DNA of 64,000 nucleotides, taken from Shimia haliotis. Lineage in GTDB: Bacteria; Pseudomonadota; Alphaproteobacteria; Rhodobacterales; Rhodobacteraceae. The notes beneath the pieces were generated by a model. That model was not told the DNA's origin. It was given only the letters and a program-made list of their open reading frames with translations, and did not search any database. Below are positions 34,820 to 46,200 of the stretch, in pieces. The DNA is taken from positions 62,001-126,000 of the forward strand of contig NZ_FOSZ01000008.1 in assembly GCF_900114415.1 (NCBI RefSeq). The letters are read 5' to 3'. Position 1 is the first letter of the stretch, and each line of letters opens with the position of its first letter. The position numbers were made by a program, and so were the translations under genes.

Positions 34820-37783
34820 ATGCGCATTGTCAGAGCATTGGCCTTGGGGCTGTGTACTCTCTTTGGATCCGGTGCGTCGGCGCAGGAAACGGAGGCGTTG
34901 AACCTCTATGTCTTTGGTAACAGCCTTGTTCATCACCTGAGCGACACGGATGAAACCACCGTGCCGCATTGGTTGGCCCGCTTCGCCGAAGCTGACGGCC
35001 GCAACATCGGAATAGATGGGCAATGGGGGTTTCTGCGCAAGTTTGCAGAAGGCGAGACACCTATTGCCAACTGGCGGTTTTCTCAGGTGGATCGCGCATG
35101 GGGGCGGCAATTCCGAAATTTCGAAGACGTTGGATGGGATGTGGTGATGATCAATCCCGCGAACTTTATCCAGTACAAAGACGCAGACCAGCCCTATGAC
35201 GGCGAAAATCCTGACGGGAGTTCTCCAGTGTCGGCCACAGTGACGGTGATTGACAAAATGGCCGCCGCTGCGCCGGACCGGTTCGTAATCTATGAAGGCT
35301 GGGCGGATATGGCGGGGATTTCCAGCTTTCCGCCTTCAAAGCGCAAGTTCCGCAAGTATCTGCGGTTCAACGCGGGTGACTATGACCTCTGGTATCAGGA
35401 CTATGTCGCGCAACTGCGGGCCGCACGGCCTGACGTGCGCATTGATTTGATCCCCGTGGCGCGTGTTATTTCCGAGCTGGTCGATGGCGGCGTGTTGTTT
35501 GATATGACGCCGGAGGATTTGTACATCGATGACGCGCCACATGGCACACCCACCCTGTATCTGCTGGCAGGCGCGATAACTTATGTGGGGCTGTTTGAAT
35601 CCGAGTTGCCCGAGGTGGTGGAACTTCCGGACACGATACACCCGGACGTACGCACCTATTGGGATGCCGTGCGGGAAGAAATTCACCGGCTGGTTCTGGA
35701 CCCTATTCAAAATGCGGCACAAGCGAGTCCAACCGAGCGCGGCGCCAAGATAAAAAAGGCTGATGCTGGGCCGGAGCAGCCGTTTAAAACTCCGGCAACT
35801 GCACTTGTAAGCGGAGGTGCGAACGGGTTGGGGTTAGAAAATCCCGCCTTGTCCATGGGTTTGGCGGAGGTGTCCGATTGGGGCACACAACTGGCGTTCA
35901 TTGATCTGATGAAAACCGCCCGTCCGTGGATCGGGCATTTGCCCAACCGGTGGGGCGGCGTCACCACAGAGGCGATGCAAGACTTTGGCCTGTTTGATGA
36001 GGCGGGATGGATCTGGGGCATCCCTGATCAGATTTCCTCGATCGAAGCCATCATGCTGACCGATCAGCCCACCGAGGCCAAGGCAATGTCGGGGCGCTAT
36101 CGCGTGACGTGGCAGGGTAGCGGGACGGTGGAAATGACCGGACGCGCACGTGTTACAAGCGTTGAAGATCAAGAAATATGGTTTGAATACACGCCGGGAG
36201 AGGGGCACGTCGGGGTGCGCATCCGCAACACCGATCCCACGCGCACCGGCGACTATGTGCACGACATCTCCGTGGTGGCCGAGAAACACATTCCATTGTT
36301 CGAAGCGGGTGCAGTGTTCAATCCCGACTGGATTCGGGTGGTAAACGATTTGCGGATGGTGCGCTTTATGGATTGGATGCAGACCAACAATTCCCTCCAA
36401 TCCGACTGGAGCGACAGACCGTTGGTCAGTGATTTCTCTTATGCGTGGCGCGGCGTGCCAGTTGAAGTGATGATCCAGCTTGCCAACGAAATCGGAGCCG
36501 ACCCTTGGTTTAACATGCCCCATCTGGCCAATGAGACCTATATGCGCCGGTTTGCGGAAACCGTGCGCGACGGGTTGGATCCGGCGCTTGTGGCCTATGT
36601 CGAATATTCCAACGAAGTCTGGAACTGGGGGTTCCAACAGGCGCAGTGGGCCTTGCAAGAAAGCGAGGCCCGTTGGGGCAAGGTGGAGCACGGCCACATG
36701 CAGGTGGCCGGTGAACGCGCAGGCGCAATGGGCCGGATCTGGCTGGAGGTCTTTGGCGAGGAGGCCGAAACCCGTTTGGTGCGCGTAGCGGCAACGCACA
36801 CAAGTTGGCCTGGACTGGAAGAAGCGTTGTTGCAGGCGCCGGAAGCACAAAAGGACGGCGCACCGCCGCCGGTGGCGAGTTTTGATGCCTACGCAGTGAG
36901 CGGCTATTTCGGCGTGCAGCTTGGAATGGACGACGGCGCAGAAGTGGTGCTTGGACGGCTTGAAGACGCGCGGACAAGGGCAGAAGCGGCCGGAAAGGCG
37001 GAGGGCTTGCAACGGGCCGCGCTGACGGATTTTGTCGAAAAGCAGAAATTCAACGGCATGCATCGGGCCACCGTCGAAGCGCTTGAAAACGGGGCGCTCA
37101 AGGGGCTGGTTGGCGAAAGGTGGCCCTATCAAGCCAAAGTGGCGCGGGACAACGGGCTGGCCTTGGTGATGTATGAGGGCGGCAGCCATGTGACCGGCGT
37201 GGGCAAATGGGCAAACGACGACTTGCTCACGGCGTATTTCGGTGCCTTCTCCACCAGCGAGGAGTTGGGCGCGCTCTATGTAGATTTCCTATCCCAGTGG
37301 CGTGACATCGGAGGGCGCGGATTTAATGCGTTCTACGACGTGGGCACGTCGAGCAAATGGGGCAGTTGGGGGCATTTGCGTCACTTGTGGGACGAAACAC
37401 CACGCCACAAAGCGTTGACCGAATACAACGACGCCGGCGCGCATTGGGACGAGACCCGCGCCAAGGGGGCGTTCCTGCATGGTGGGGTTTTTGAGGGTAC
37501 GGACGGAGCAAATCGGATATCCGGCACCACAAAAATCGACACGTTGCTGGGTGGTGGCGGCAATGATATTTTGATTGCAGATGGCCCGGCGGACCGGCTG
37601 CATGGCGGGGACGGCATGGATCAGGCGATCCTGCCCGGAGCGCAAAGCGACTATGAATTCTTCCGAGAAGGCACGCGGGTACGCGCTGTCGCCAAAGCGC
37701 GCTCTTATCTTTTGACCGACATCGAAGCCATCGGGTTTTCTGCCTCCCCCGCTCTGGTTATCCCGATGTCAGGCTTGTTGTGA
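34820..37783 (+). CDS. Large secreted multi-domain protein: SGNH-like head, glycoside-hydrolase-like core, RTX-like tail
   Basis: 987 residues with a Sec signal peptide cleaved after ASA near 21. The N-terminal part has FGNSLVHH (32-39) and DDAPH (237-241), matching the Ser block and Asp-x-x-His pair of an SGNH esterase. The middle (about 330-880) looks like a carbohydrate-active domain, with WFNMPHLANETYMRRF and YVEYSNEVWNWG (Asn598-Glu599, like the acid/base NE of clan A glycosidases). The C-terminus (about 893-935) has RTX-like GTTKIDTLLGGGGNDIL and LHGGDGMDQAIL. It may modify or cut the exopolysaccharide of this locus. The subdivision is my reading. Confidence 0.75.
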   Translation: MRIVRALALGLCTLFGSGASAQETEALNLYVFGNSLVHHLSDTDETTVPHWLARFAEADGRNIGIDGQWGFLRKFAEGETPIANWRFSQVDRAWGRQFRNFEDVGWDVVMINPANFIQYKDADQPYDGENPDGSSPVSATVTVIDKMAAAAPDRFVIYEGWADMAGISSFPPSKRKFRKYLRFNAGDYDLWYQDYVAQLRAARPDVRIDLIPVARVISELVDGGVLFDMTPEDLYIDDAPHGTPTLYLLAGAITYVGLFESELPEVVELPDTIHPDVRTYWDAVREEIHRLVLDPIQNAAQASPTERGAKIKKADAGPEQPFKTPATALVSGGANGLGLENPALSMGLAEVSDWGTQLAFIDLMKTARPWIGHLPNRWGGVTTEAMQDFGLFDEAGWIWGIPDQISSIEAIMLTDQPTEAKAMSGRYRVTWQGSGTVEMTGRARVTSVEDQEIWFEYTPGEGHVGVRIRNTDPTRTGDYVHDISVVAEKHIPLFEAGAVFNPDWIRVVNDLRMVRFMDWMQTNNSLQSDWSDRPLVSDFSYAWRGVPVEVMIQLANEIGADPWFNMPHLANETYMRRFAETVRDGLDPALVAYVEYSNEVWNWGFQQAQWALQESEARWGKVEHGHMQVAGERAGAMGRIWLEVFGEEAETRLVRVAATHTSWPGLEEALLQAPEAQKDGAPPPVASFDAYAVSGYFGVQLGMDDGAEVVLGRLEDARTRAEAAGKAEGLQRAALTDFVEKQKFNGMHRATVEALENGALKGLVGERWPYQAKVARDNGLALVMYEGGSHVTGVGKWANDDLLTAYFGAFSTSEELGALYVDFLSQWRDIGGRGFNAFYDVGTSSKWGSWGHLRHLWDETPRHKALTEYNDAGAHWDETRAKGAFLHGGVFEGTDGANRISGTTKIDTLLGGGGNDILIADGPADRLHGGDGMDQAILPGAQSDYEFFREGTRVRAVAKARSYLLTDIEAIGFSASPALVIPMSGLL

Positions 37784-37869
37784 GTGGGCGTCAAGTCACA
37801 GAACATACGTGATTTTTCGCGCCGCACTGGCACGGTTCCCTTGTCTTCTGGTAGGGTCATGGAAAGCCC

Positions 37870-38727
37870 GTGATCAAGGGCAGGCAACGAGGCGAACCGC
37901 AGGTGTTGAGCATCATCATCCCCGCGCACAACGAGGCAGGGCATATCGATGCCTGCCTGCATTCTGTTTTGGCCTCAACGGAGCCAGACACCGCGCAGGT
38001 GATTGTCGCCGCCAATGGCTGTAAGGACGACACCGTTTTGCGCGCTCAGGCGTTTGAACGCGTCGCACAAGCACGTGGGTGGCAACTGGAGGTGTTGGAC
38101 CTGCCGGCAATCGGCAAGGTCGGCGCGCTTAATCAAGCGGACCAAATCGCCGCGCACGATATGCGCGTCTATCTGGACGCCGATGTGACAATGGATCCTG
38201 ATCTGCTGGGGCAGATCAAACTGGCATTGAACACAGCCCAACCCCGATTTGTCAGCGGAAAAATGCGGCTGGCGCCAGCCAAAAGTTGGGCGACGCGGGC
38301 CTATGCCCGTATCTACGACAAGGTGCCGTTCATGACCCAAGGCGTTCCGGGGGCCGGACTTTTTGCCGTGAACGCGGCAGGACGCAGCAAATGGGACCAA
38401 TTCCCGACACTCATCGCCGACGATACCTTTGTGCGCCTGACCTTTTCGCCGGACCAGAGAGATGCGATGAAAGCCGGATATGACTGGCCATTGGTAGAGG
38501 GCTTCTTCGCACTTGTTAAGGTGCGGCGGCGGCAGAATGCAGGGGTCGCGGAAGTGGGCCGAAAGTTCCCGCATCTGTTGGAGAATGACGACAAACTGCA
38601 CCTCAGTTTCGGGCAAAAACTGCGGATGGGAGTCCGCGATCCACTGGGCATGCTGGTTTATGGGGCGGTCGCGGTGATCGTGAAACTGACACCGCAAAGG
38701 GACACCAGCTGGGAGCGCGGAAGATGA
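37870..38727 (+). CDS. Glycosyltransferase family 2
   Basis: 285 residues from a GTG start. The GT-A fold is clear: LSIIIPAHNEAGHIDACL (13-30), ANGCKDDT (48-55) and the DXD-type YLDADVTMD with DAD at 103-105. It should transfer a sugar from a nucleotide sugar to a lipid-linked or glycan acceptor at the inner membrane. The C-terminal end (MLVYGAVAVIVKL) is a single hydrophobic segment that may touch the membrane. Its stop overlaps the flippase start by four bases. Confidence 0.9.
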   Translation: MIKGRQRGEPQVLSIIIPAHNEAGHIDACLHSVLASTEPDTAQVIVAANGCKDDTVLRAQAFERVAQARGWQLEVLDLPAIGKVGALNQADQIAAHDMRVYLDADVTMDPDLLGQIKLALNTAQPRFVSGKMRLAPAKSWATRAYARIYDKVPFMTQGVPGAGLFAVNAAGRSKWDQFPTLIADDTFVRLTFSPDQRDAMKAGYDWPLVEGFFALVKVRRRQNAGVAEVGRKFPHLLENDDKLHLSFGQKLRMGVRDPLGMLVYGAVAVIVKLTPQRDTSWERGR

Positions 38728-40091
38728 GCCGGCTTGCAGGTTTCACATCCGGCCAATCTCTGGCGGCGCGGGCCTTTCGTTCCGGCGGGTTGACCATTTT
38801 GGGATATGGCGGATCCCAAGCGCTTCGTCTGGCGTCGAACCTGATTTTGACGCGCTTGCTGTTCCCCGAAGCCTTTGGCGTTATGAGCCTTGTTTGGGTG
38901 TTTCTTCAGGGGCTGAGCAACCTGAGCGACATGGGCGTAACCCAATCGATTCTTCAATCAAAGCGCGGGGAAGATCGCGCCTTTCTGGACACCGCATGGA
39001 CGATCCAAGTGCTGCGCGGGGTTCTGTTGTTGGTGGTCACATGGGTTCTGGCCGCACCTGTCGCCGCCTTCTACGATGCGCCCGAACTCGCGAATATCCT
39101 GCCGGTTGTTGGGGTCACGTTGTTGGTGATGGGGCTGTTTCCGACCAAAGTTGACAGCGCCAACCGGAACCTTGTTTTGGGCCGAATTACCGCAATTGAC
39201 CTGATTGCACAGGTCATCGGATTGATCGTTGGGGTGATCGTCGCGTGGGCAACAGGGTCGGTTTGGGCCTTGGTGGCAAACGCCATGACAGCCGTGATCA
39301 TGCAGCTGGTTCTTTATCAGCTGTTTCTGCCCGGAGAGAGTAACAAGCCGCGATGGGAACCCTCCGCAGCACGCGAGTTGATCAAGTTTGGCAAGTGGAT
39401 CTTTCTATCAACAGCTGCCGGTTTTCTATTGTCACAGGGTGATAAAATTGTGCTGGGCAAAGTTCTGAACCTCGGGTCTTTGGGGGTCTACAACATCGGA
39501 TATTTTCTGGCGTCTTTTCCACTGTTGCTGGGCGGGATGGTAACGCGCCGGATCCTAATTCCGATCTATCGGGAAAAACCGCCAAGCGAGAGCTCGGAAA
39601 ACCGCGCCAAATTGCACAAAATGCGCTTGCTGATCAGCGGTGGCTTGATGGCGCTGGTTGCGTCTTTCGCCCTGATGGGCGTCTGGCTGGTCAGTGTTCT
39701 TTACGATCCACGCTACGCGCTTGCGGGCGGCGTGGTTGTTTTGTTGGCTGTGATGCAAATTCCGCAGATCATCACGCTGACCTACGATCAGGCCGCCCTC
39801 GCCGCAGGGGATTCACGCGGATTCTTTGTGCTTGCGGCGACCCGCGCCACTCTGATGATGACTGGCTTGATCTTTGGCGCGGCACAAGCCGGATTGACCG
39901 GAGCGCTTCTTGGGCAAGGCCTTGCAATGGTTTTGGCCTATCCAGTTGTGATCTGGCTGGCACGCCGGCATGGCGCGTGGGACAAGCGCCACGACGTTAT
40001 TTTTGGGTGTGTGGGCGCACTCGTGGCAATGACGGCATTTGGCGTGCATCAGACATCCATTTACGGTTTGTCTGCCCTCAATTTGCCCTGA
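38724..40091 (+). CDS. Oligosaccharide flippase (Wzx/MVF-like)
   Basis: 455 residues, with 12 or more hydrophobic helices and the MOP-superfamily N-terminus FRSGGLTILGYGGSQALRLASNLILTRLL. Charged loop residues (SQGDKIVLGKVLNLGSLGVYNIGYFLAS) are typical of Wzx-type polysaccharide exporters. It should flip a lipid-linked oligosaccharide across the inner membrane. It is coupled to the preceding glycosyltransferase (ATGA overlap). The PKS gene follows after 113 bp, so the flippase may also serve its product. Confidence 0.87.
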   Translation: MSRLAGFTSGQSLAARAFRSGGLTILGYGGSQALRLASNLILTRLLFPEAFGVMSLVWVFLQGLSNLSDMGVTQSILQSKRGEDRAFLDTAWTIQVLRGVLLLVVTWVLAAPVAAFYDAPELANILPVVGVTLLVMGLFPTKVDSANRNLVLGRITAIDLIAQVIGLIVGVIVAWATGSVWALVANAMTAVIMQLVLYQLFLPGESNKPRWEPSAARELIKFGKWIFLSTAAGFLLSQGDKIVLGKVLNLGSLGVYNIGYFLASFPLLLGGMVTRRILIPIYREKPPSESSENRAKLHKMRLLISGGLMALVASFALMGVWLVSVLYDPRYALAGGVVVLLAVMQIPQIITLTYDQAALAAGDSRGFFVLAATRATLMMTGLIFGAAQAGLTGALLGQGLAMVLAYPVVIWLARRHGAWDKRHDVIFGCVGALVAMTAFGVHQTSIYGLSALNLP

Positions 40092-40204
40092 TTTGACCTT
40101 TGTAAGGCTCCTGAGGGAGAATAAGTTTGGTACAAATCAAAGAGTCCTTGGACGTGATGCGCGCAACATAGGGCCGGAATGCATTGAAAAAAGCAGGTTC
40201 AAAC

Positions 40205-43200
40205 GTGACCGATCAAGCGGACGCTCGTGTGAGCGAAACCGATATTGCCATTGTGGGCATGGCCGCCCACTTGCCCGGCGCGACCGGCATTGATCAGTAT
40301 TGGCAGAACCTGCGTGACGGCATCCGGTCAATTTCCAAACTGTCCGAAGACGAATTGCTCGCCAACGGGGAAAACCGTGCGCGTTTGAAACATCGCAATT
40401 ACGTGCCCGCAGCGGCGATGTTGGACGGGTTTGCCGAATTTGACGCAGAGTTCTTCGGGTTGTCCCCGAAAGAAGCGGCGATCATGGATCCACAGCACCG
40501 GCAATTCCTTGAGGTGAGCTGGGAAGCCTTGGAAAATGCCGGTCACATGCCCGAGAATTTCGACGGTCCGATCGGTGTTTTTGCCGGCTGTGGCATGGGT
40601 AGTTATTTCTATTTCAACATCTGCTCAAATCGGGAACTGGTGGACAGCACCGGCATGTTCCTTTTGCGTCACACAGGCAATGACAAAGACTTCCTCGCCT
40701 CTCGCTTGAGTCATTTTCTTGATCTCAAGGGGCCGTCGCTGGGTTTGCAAACGGCCTGCTCCACCTCCCTGGTGGCGGTACACTACGCCGCACAGTCCAT
40801 CCTGAACGGCGAATGCGACATGGCGCTGGCAGGTGGCGTAACCATAGAGCTGCCGCATGGGCAGGGTTATGTGTTTGAAGAAGGTGAAATCCTGTCGCCG
40901 GACGGGGAATGCCACGCCTTTGACCACCGCGCACAAGGCACGGTTTTCGGGTCTGGCGCGGGCGTTGTTGTGTTGCGGCGGCTGGAGGATGCGATTGCCG
41001 ACGGTGACCACATCTGGGCGGTGATCAAGGGATCGGCCGTGAACAACGACGGATCGGATAAAGCCGGATACCTCGCACCCTCTGTCACAGGTCAGGCCTC
41101 GGCGATTGCCGACGCGATGGCGATTGCGGATGTGTCCGCCGACACCGTGGACTACGTGGAATGTCATGGCACCGGCACCTATCTGGGCGATCCGATCGAA
41201 GTTGCCGCACTCACCGAAGCCTTCCGCGAAACAACCGAGGAAACGGCATATTGCCGGATTGGATCGGTCAAAACCAACATCGGACATCTGGATACGGCAG
41301 CGGGCGCTGCGAGCCTGATCAAGACGTCGCTGGCGCTGCACAACAAGCAGATGCCTCCCTCGCTCGGGTTTGAAAAACCGAACCCCGCGATTGATTTCGC
41401 CAGCAGCCCGTTTGCGGTGAATGCCGCGCTCACCGATTGGACCCTGCGAAAAGGGCCGCGACGGGCGGGTGTAAACAGCCTTGGCGTGGGCGGCACAAAT
41501 GCGCATGTGATCGTGGACGAAGCTCCGGAACGCGCGCCAAGCGAAGAGAGCGATTGGCCCTTTCAACTGATCGCCATTTCCGGCCGCACCAATAAGGCGC
41601 TTGAGGCCAATGCCGCCAATCTGGCCGCGCATCTGCGCGCCAATCCGGACCAACCTTTGGCCGATGTGGCGCACACGTTGCTGAACGGGCGGCGCAAGTT
41701 CGAAAAGCGCAGGGTTGTTGTGGCGGAGAGCCATGAAGAAGCCGCCAATTTGTTGGAATCGGGCAACCTTCTGCGCGTTTTTAATCATTCTGCGGAGGCG
41801 GAAGCGCCTGAAGTTGTGTTCATGTTCCCTGGTGGCGGGGCGCAATATGTCGGCATGGGGCGAGATTTGTACGAGACCGAACCGGTCTTTGCCGAATGGA
41901 TGGACCGCGGCTTTGAGGTGTTGGCTGACAAGGGCGGCGACAGGCTGCGCGCCTTGTGGCTGGCACAAGGCGACACGAGCGAGGCCGAAGAGGCTCTGAA
42001 AACCCCGAGCTTGCAACTGCCGCTGATCATGATGGTGGAATATGCCTTGGCGCAGCTGTGGATCAGCTGGGGCATTCGGCCCGCGGCCCTGATTGGCCAC
42101 TCGATGGGCGAAAACACCGCGGCCTGTCTGGCAGGGGTGATGTCGTTTGAAGATTGCCTCGAGCTTGTGCAGCTGCGCGGGCAGCTTTTTGATACGGTGC
42201 CCGCCGGCGGAATGCTGTCGGTGCCTCTGCCATTGGGTGAGGTCAAGGCGCGTCTTGGCGGTGATCTGGATATTGCTTCGGTGAACGCACCAGCGTTGAC
42301 AGTGGTTTCAGGGCCGGATGCCGCCTTGGACCAACTGGCAACTGAGCTGGCGGCCGAGGAAATCGACACCCAACGTGTCCCGATCAACATTGCCGCGCAT
42401 TCTCGCATGTTGGAGCCTATCTTGGCGCGGTTCGGCGACTATCTACGGTCGATCCAGTTGCACGCGCCGAAATTGCCAATCATCTCTAACCGGACCGGTG
42501 CCGCCTTGTTGGAAAGCGAAGCCACCGATCCTGAGTATTGGGTCGCCCATCTGCGCAACACTGTTCTTTTTGCGGATGGCGTGACGGCGCTGTCGCAAGT
42601 GGCGAACCGCGTTTACTTGGAGGTCGGCCCCGGCAAGGCGTTGTCCTCACTTGTCAAAATGCACGGGCAGGTCAAAGCAGACAAAGTGCTTTCTGCACTC
42701 CGGCACGTGGACGACGAAATCGCCGACGATGCCTATTTCCTTGCCACGCTGGGTCGACTTTGGGCCTGCGGTGTTGCTGTGGATTTTGACCAGTATTGGG
42801 GTGGTGTGCCGCGTCAGCGTGTGGTGCTGCCAACCTATGCTTTCCAACGCAGCCGGTATTTCATCGAACCCGGAACAGATCAAATCGACACAGCCGATCA
42901 CCTATTGATCCGCTTGGAAGACACGGCAGACTGGACATACGCCCCCGTATGGAGGCCAAAGCTTGCGGAGTGCGAATTTGATGTCGCAACAGAATTGGCC
43001 GACGCCCCCAAGCACGCTTGGCTGATTTTCACGGACGCGGGCGGCACGGGTGCGGCACTTGCAGGTCAATTGCGCGGCGCGGGGCACGATGTAGTCACGG
43101 TGCGCACAGGCGACGCCTTTGCGGCAGATGGGCCAGATGGATATGTGCTTGCACCAGAGCGCGGGCGTGAAGGGTATGATGCCTTGATCGCAGACCTGAT

Positions 43201-46200
43201 GGCACGAGGACGGGTGCCGGACCGCGTGGTGCACTTGTGGCTGCTGACCGAGAACGAAAGCCATCGCCCAGGGTCGAGCTTCTTCCATCGCAATCAGGAA
43301 CAGGGCTTTATGAGCCTCTTTTTCCTTGCTCAAGCGATCACGGATGAAAACCTGCCTCGACCGCTGCATGTGACGGCAATTAGTTCCGGCGCGGTACGGG
43401 TACGAAACGAGATTCTGCCTTATCCGGAGAAATCCACAGTTTTGGGGGCTGTGCAGGTCATTCCGCGCGAATTGCCCGGCATGACGACCGCGCTGATCGA
43501 TGTCACCCCGCCGGCGCGCAAGGGACATCTGTCCTTGGCGCTGCGGCTTCTGGAAGATCTGATGGCCGAACCGCGCAATGCAATTGCCGCGTGGCGCGCA
43601 GAGAAACGGTTTGAAAGAGGCTATCGCAAAACCGACTTGAAACCCGATGACATGCCAGTCTGGCGTGACGGCGGCACCTATGTCTTTACGGGTGGCTTCG
43701 GCGGCATCGGATTGACCTTGGCGGAACAGGCCATCCGCAAAGCCGGCGCCAATGTGGTGTTGCTGTCGCGGGACGGGTTGCCCGCCCGAGAGGCATGGCC
43801 AAACCACTTGCGAGGACACGCGCCGCAGGACCGGATTTCCAAGCGCATTCGCGCGGTTGAACGTCTGGAAAGCCTGGGAGGACAGGTTCTTTGTCTGGCC
43901 GCAGATGTCTGCAACATTGACGAAATGGGGCGTGCAATGGACGCCGCACGTGCCGAATTTGGCCCCGTCACCGGAGTGGTTCATGCGGCAGGCGTGATTG
44001 ATGACGCGCCGTTGCTTGCCAAAACCTTGGCGCAAATCGACGATGTTCTGGCGCCGAAACTGCATGGCACGCAGGTGTTGGAACATCTCTTTCCGGACGG
44101 AGACTTGGAATGGCTGGCCGTCTTTAGCTCATCGTCAACTGCCACGGCTCCGGTCGGCCAGATCGACTATGTCGCGGCCAACGCTTACTTGAATGCCTAT
44201 GCGCAATCCCGCGCGGGTGGCAAAACCCGCGTTCGGGCGATCAATTGGGGCATCTGGTCTGATGTTGGCATGGCCGCAGAGGCCATCTCGGCGCGTCAGG
44301 GCACGCACGAGAGCACACCAAAAGAAGCGATTTCCGAGCCGCTCCTTGATGTTGGTGGCTTTGACGACAAGGGCCATCGCGTCTTTGAAGCCTCCTATGA
44401 CACATCCCGCTGGATTTTGAATGAGCACCGCACCAAGGACGGGACCGCGATCCTGCCGGGCACCGGATACATTGAGCTGGCAGCAGAGTCGATGCGGGCG
44501 CACGGAGAAGAGGGCGCTTTTGCCCTGCGCGATCTTCTGTTCTTGCGGCCACTGCAAATTGGCGAGGCCGAAACCAAAACCATACGAGTGCGTATGGAGC
44601 GTTCGAACGAAGGCTATCGTTTGGAAATTCAAAGCGCCTGTGTGTTTGAAAACCGTGACGGATGGCAGACCCATGCAGAAGCACGGATCATTCCGACAAC
44701 GCCAATGGCGAAGGCCCTTGATCTGTCCGACCTGTCTGCGCGCATAGGGTCGCCTGTTCCTGCGGAGGGAGCAGCGCTCAGCTCCGCACAGGAAGCGCAT
44801 CTGGCATTTGGTCCGCGCTGGAAAGTGCTGCGCGGGGTGTCTTTGGGCGATGGCGAGGGCCTTGCAGACCTGCGTCTTGAGCCGCAATTTGTGCAAGACG
44901 GCTGCCTGTTGCCGCCAGGATTGCTGGACATTGGCACGGGCTGGGCGATGGAGTTGATCCCCCGCTATACTCAGGCACACCTTTGGGTTCCGGTCAGCTA
45001 TGACGTGCTGACAGTTCATGCGCCGTTGCCTGCGGAGATCGTCAGCCATGCCCGCCTTGTGTCGGGCAGCAGCAACGATGGTGTGGCACGCTTTGATATT
45101 GCTTTGGCTGCGCCGGACGGGACCGTTTGTGTTGAGGTTAAAGGCCTGTCTATCCGTCAGATCGTCGACGGATCATTTACCGCGCCGCCAGCGCTCACGG
45201 CAGCGGAAGTTTCATTCGATACCAACAGCCAGACAATACAGCCTCTTTCGGCGCAGGAAGAGCGGCTGGTTCACAACCTGAGTCAGGGCATCACGCCACT
45301 CGAGGGGGCCGAAATGTTTGAGGCCGCCCTGCGCAGCCCGCTGTCTCAGGTTGTTATTTCCTCACTGGAACTGCCCGCGCTGATCGCACAAGCGGACGCG
45401 CTGCCAACCGACACGGCAGGCAGCGGGCAGACATTTGAGCGCCCCGAACTGGATACGGATTTTGTCGCCCCAAGCACAGACATCGAGCGCAGTTTGGCGG
45501 GGTTCTGGCAGGATCTTCTCGGGGTTGAAAAGGTTGGCGTTCGAGACAGCTTCTTTGATCTGGGCGGGCACAGCCTGATTGCGGTCCGGCTTTTTGCGAT
45601 GGTCAAGAAGGCTTATCGAATCGAATTCCCGATTTCGGTATTGTTTGAAGCGCCCACCATTGAAACCTGCGCGGCGATGATTGCTGACCGGCTGGGCGGC
45701 GACCTGCCAGCCGAAGGCGGTTCCACCGGAGCAAACGAGGACGGGTCTGGACCCGAAGCGGGACCAGGCCCTGCGAGCCGGTTCACCCATCTTGTGTCGA
45801 TGCACAGCGGCGAAGGCGGTCCGAGGCGTCCGTTTTTCCTTGTCGCAGGTATGTTTGGCAACGTGTTGAACCTACGCCATCTGGCGCATCTGATCGGTGC
45901 AGACCGCCCCTTTTATGGGCTTCAGGCCCGTGGCTTGCTGGGCGATGCGGCACCGCATGATGATCTGGTCGAGGCGGCACGGGACTATATTGCCGAGATG
46001 CGACAGGTGCAGCCACACGGGCCTTATCTGTTGGGTGGCTTCTCCGGCGGAGGCATCACAGCTTATGAAATCCGGCGACAGCTGGAGGCCGAGGGCGAAG
46101 AGGTCGCGTTGGTTGCGATGCTCGACACCCCGTTGCCACAACGCCGTCCGCTTTCGCGGGCGGACCGGATGAAAATCCAGATGCAGGAATTTAAGGCCAA

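Noticed and set aside
34820-37783. Considered as a type I secreted RTX toxin
   Set aside because: It has an N-terminal Sec signal peptide, only one or two RTX-like repeats and no adjacent type I secretion genes.
40093-40122. TTGACC and GAATAA ahead of the PKS gene as a sigma-70 promoter
   Set aside because: Spacing of about 19 bases and a poor -10 make this no better than chance.
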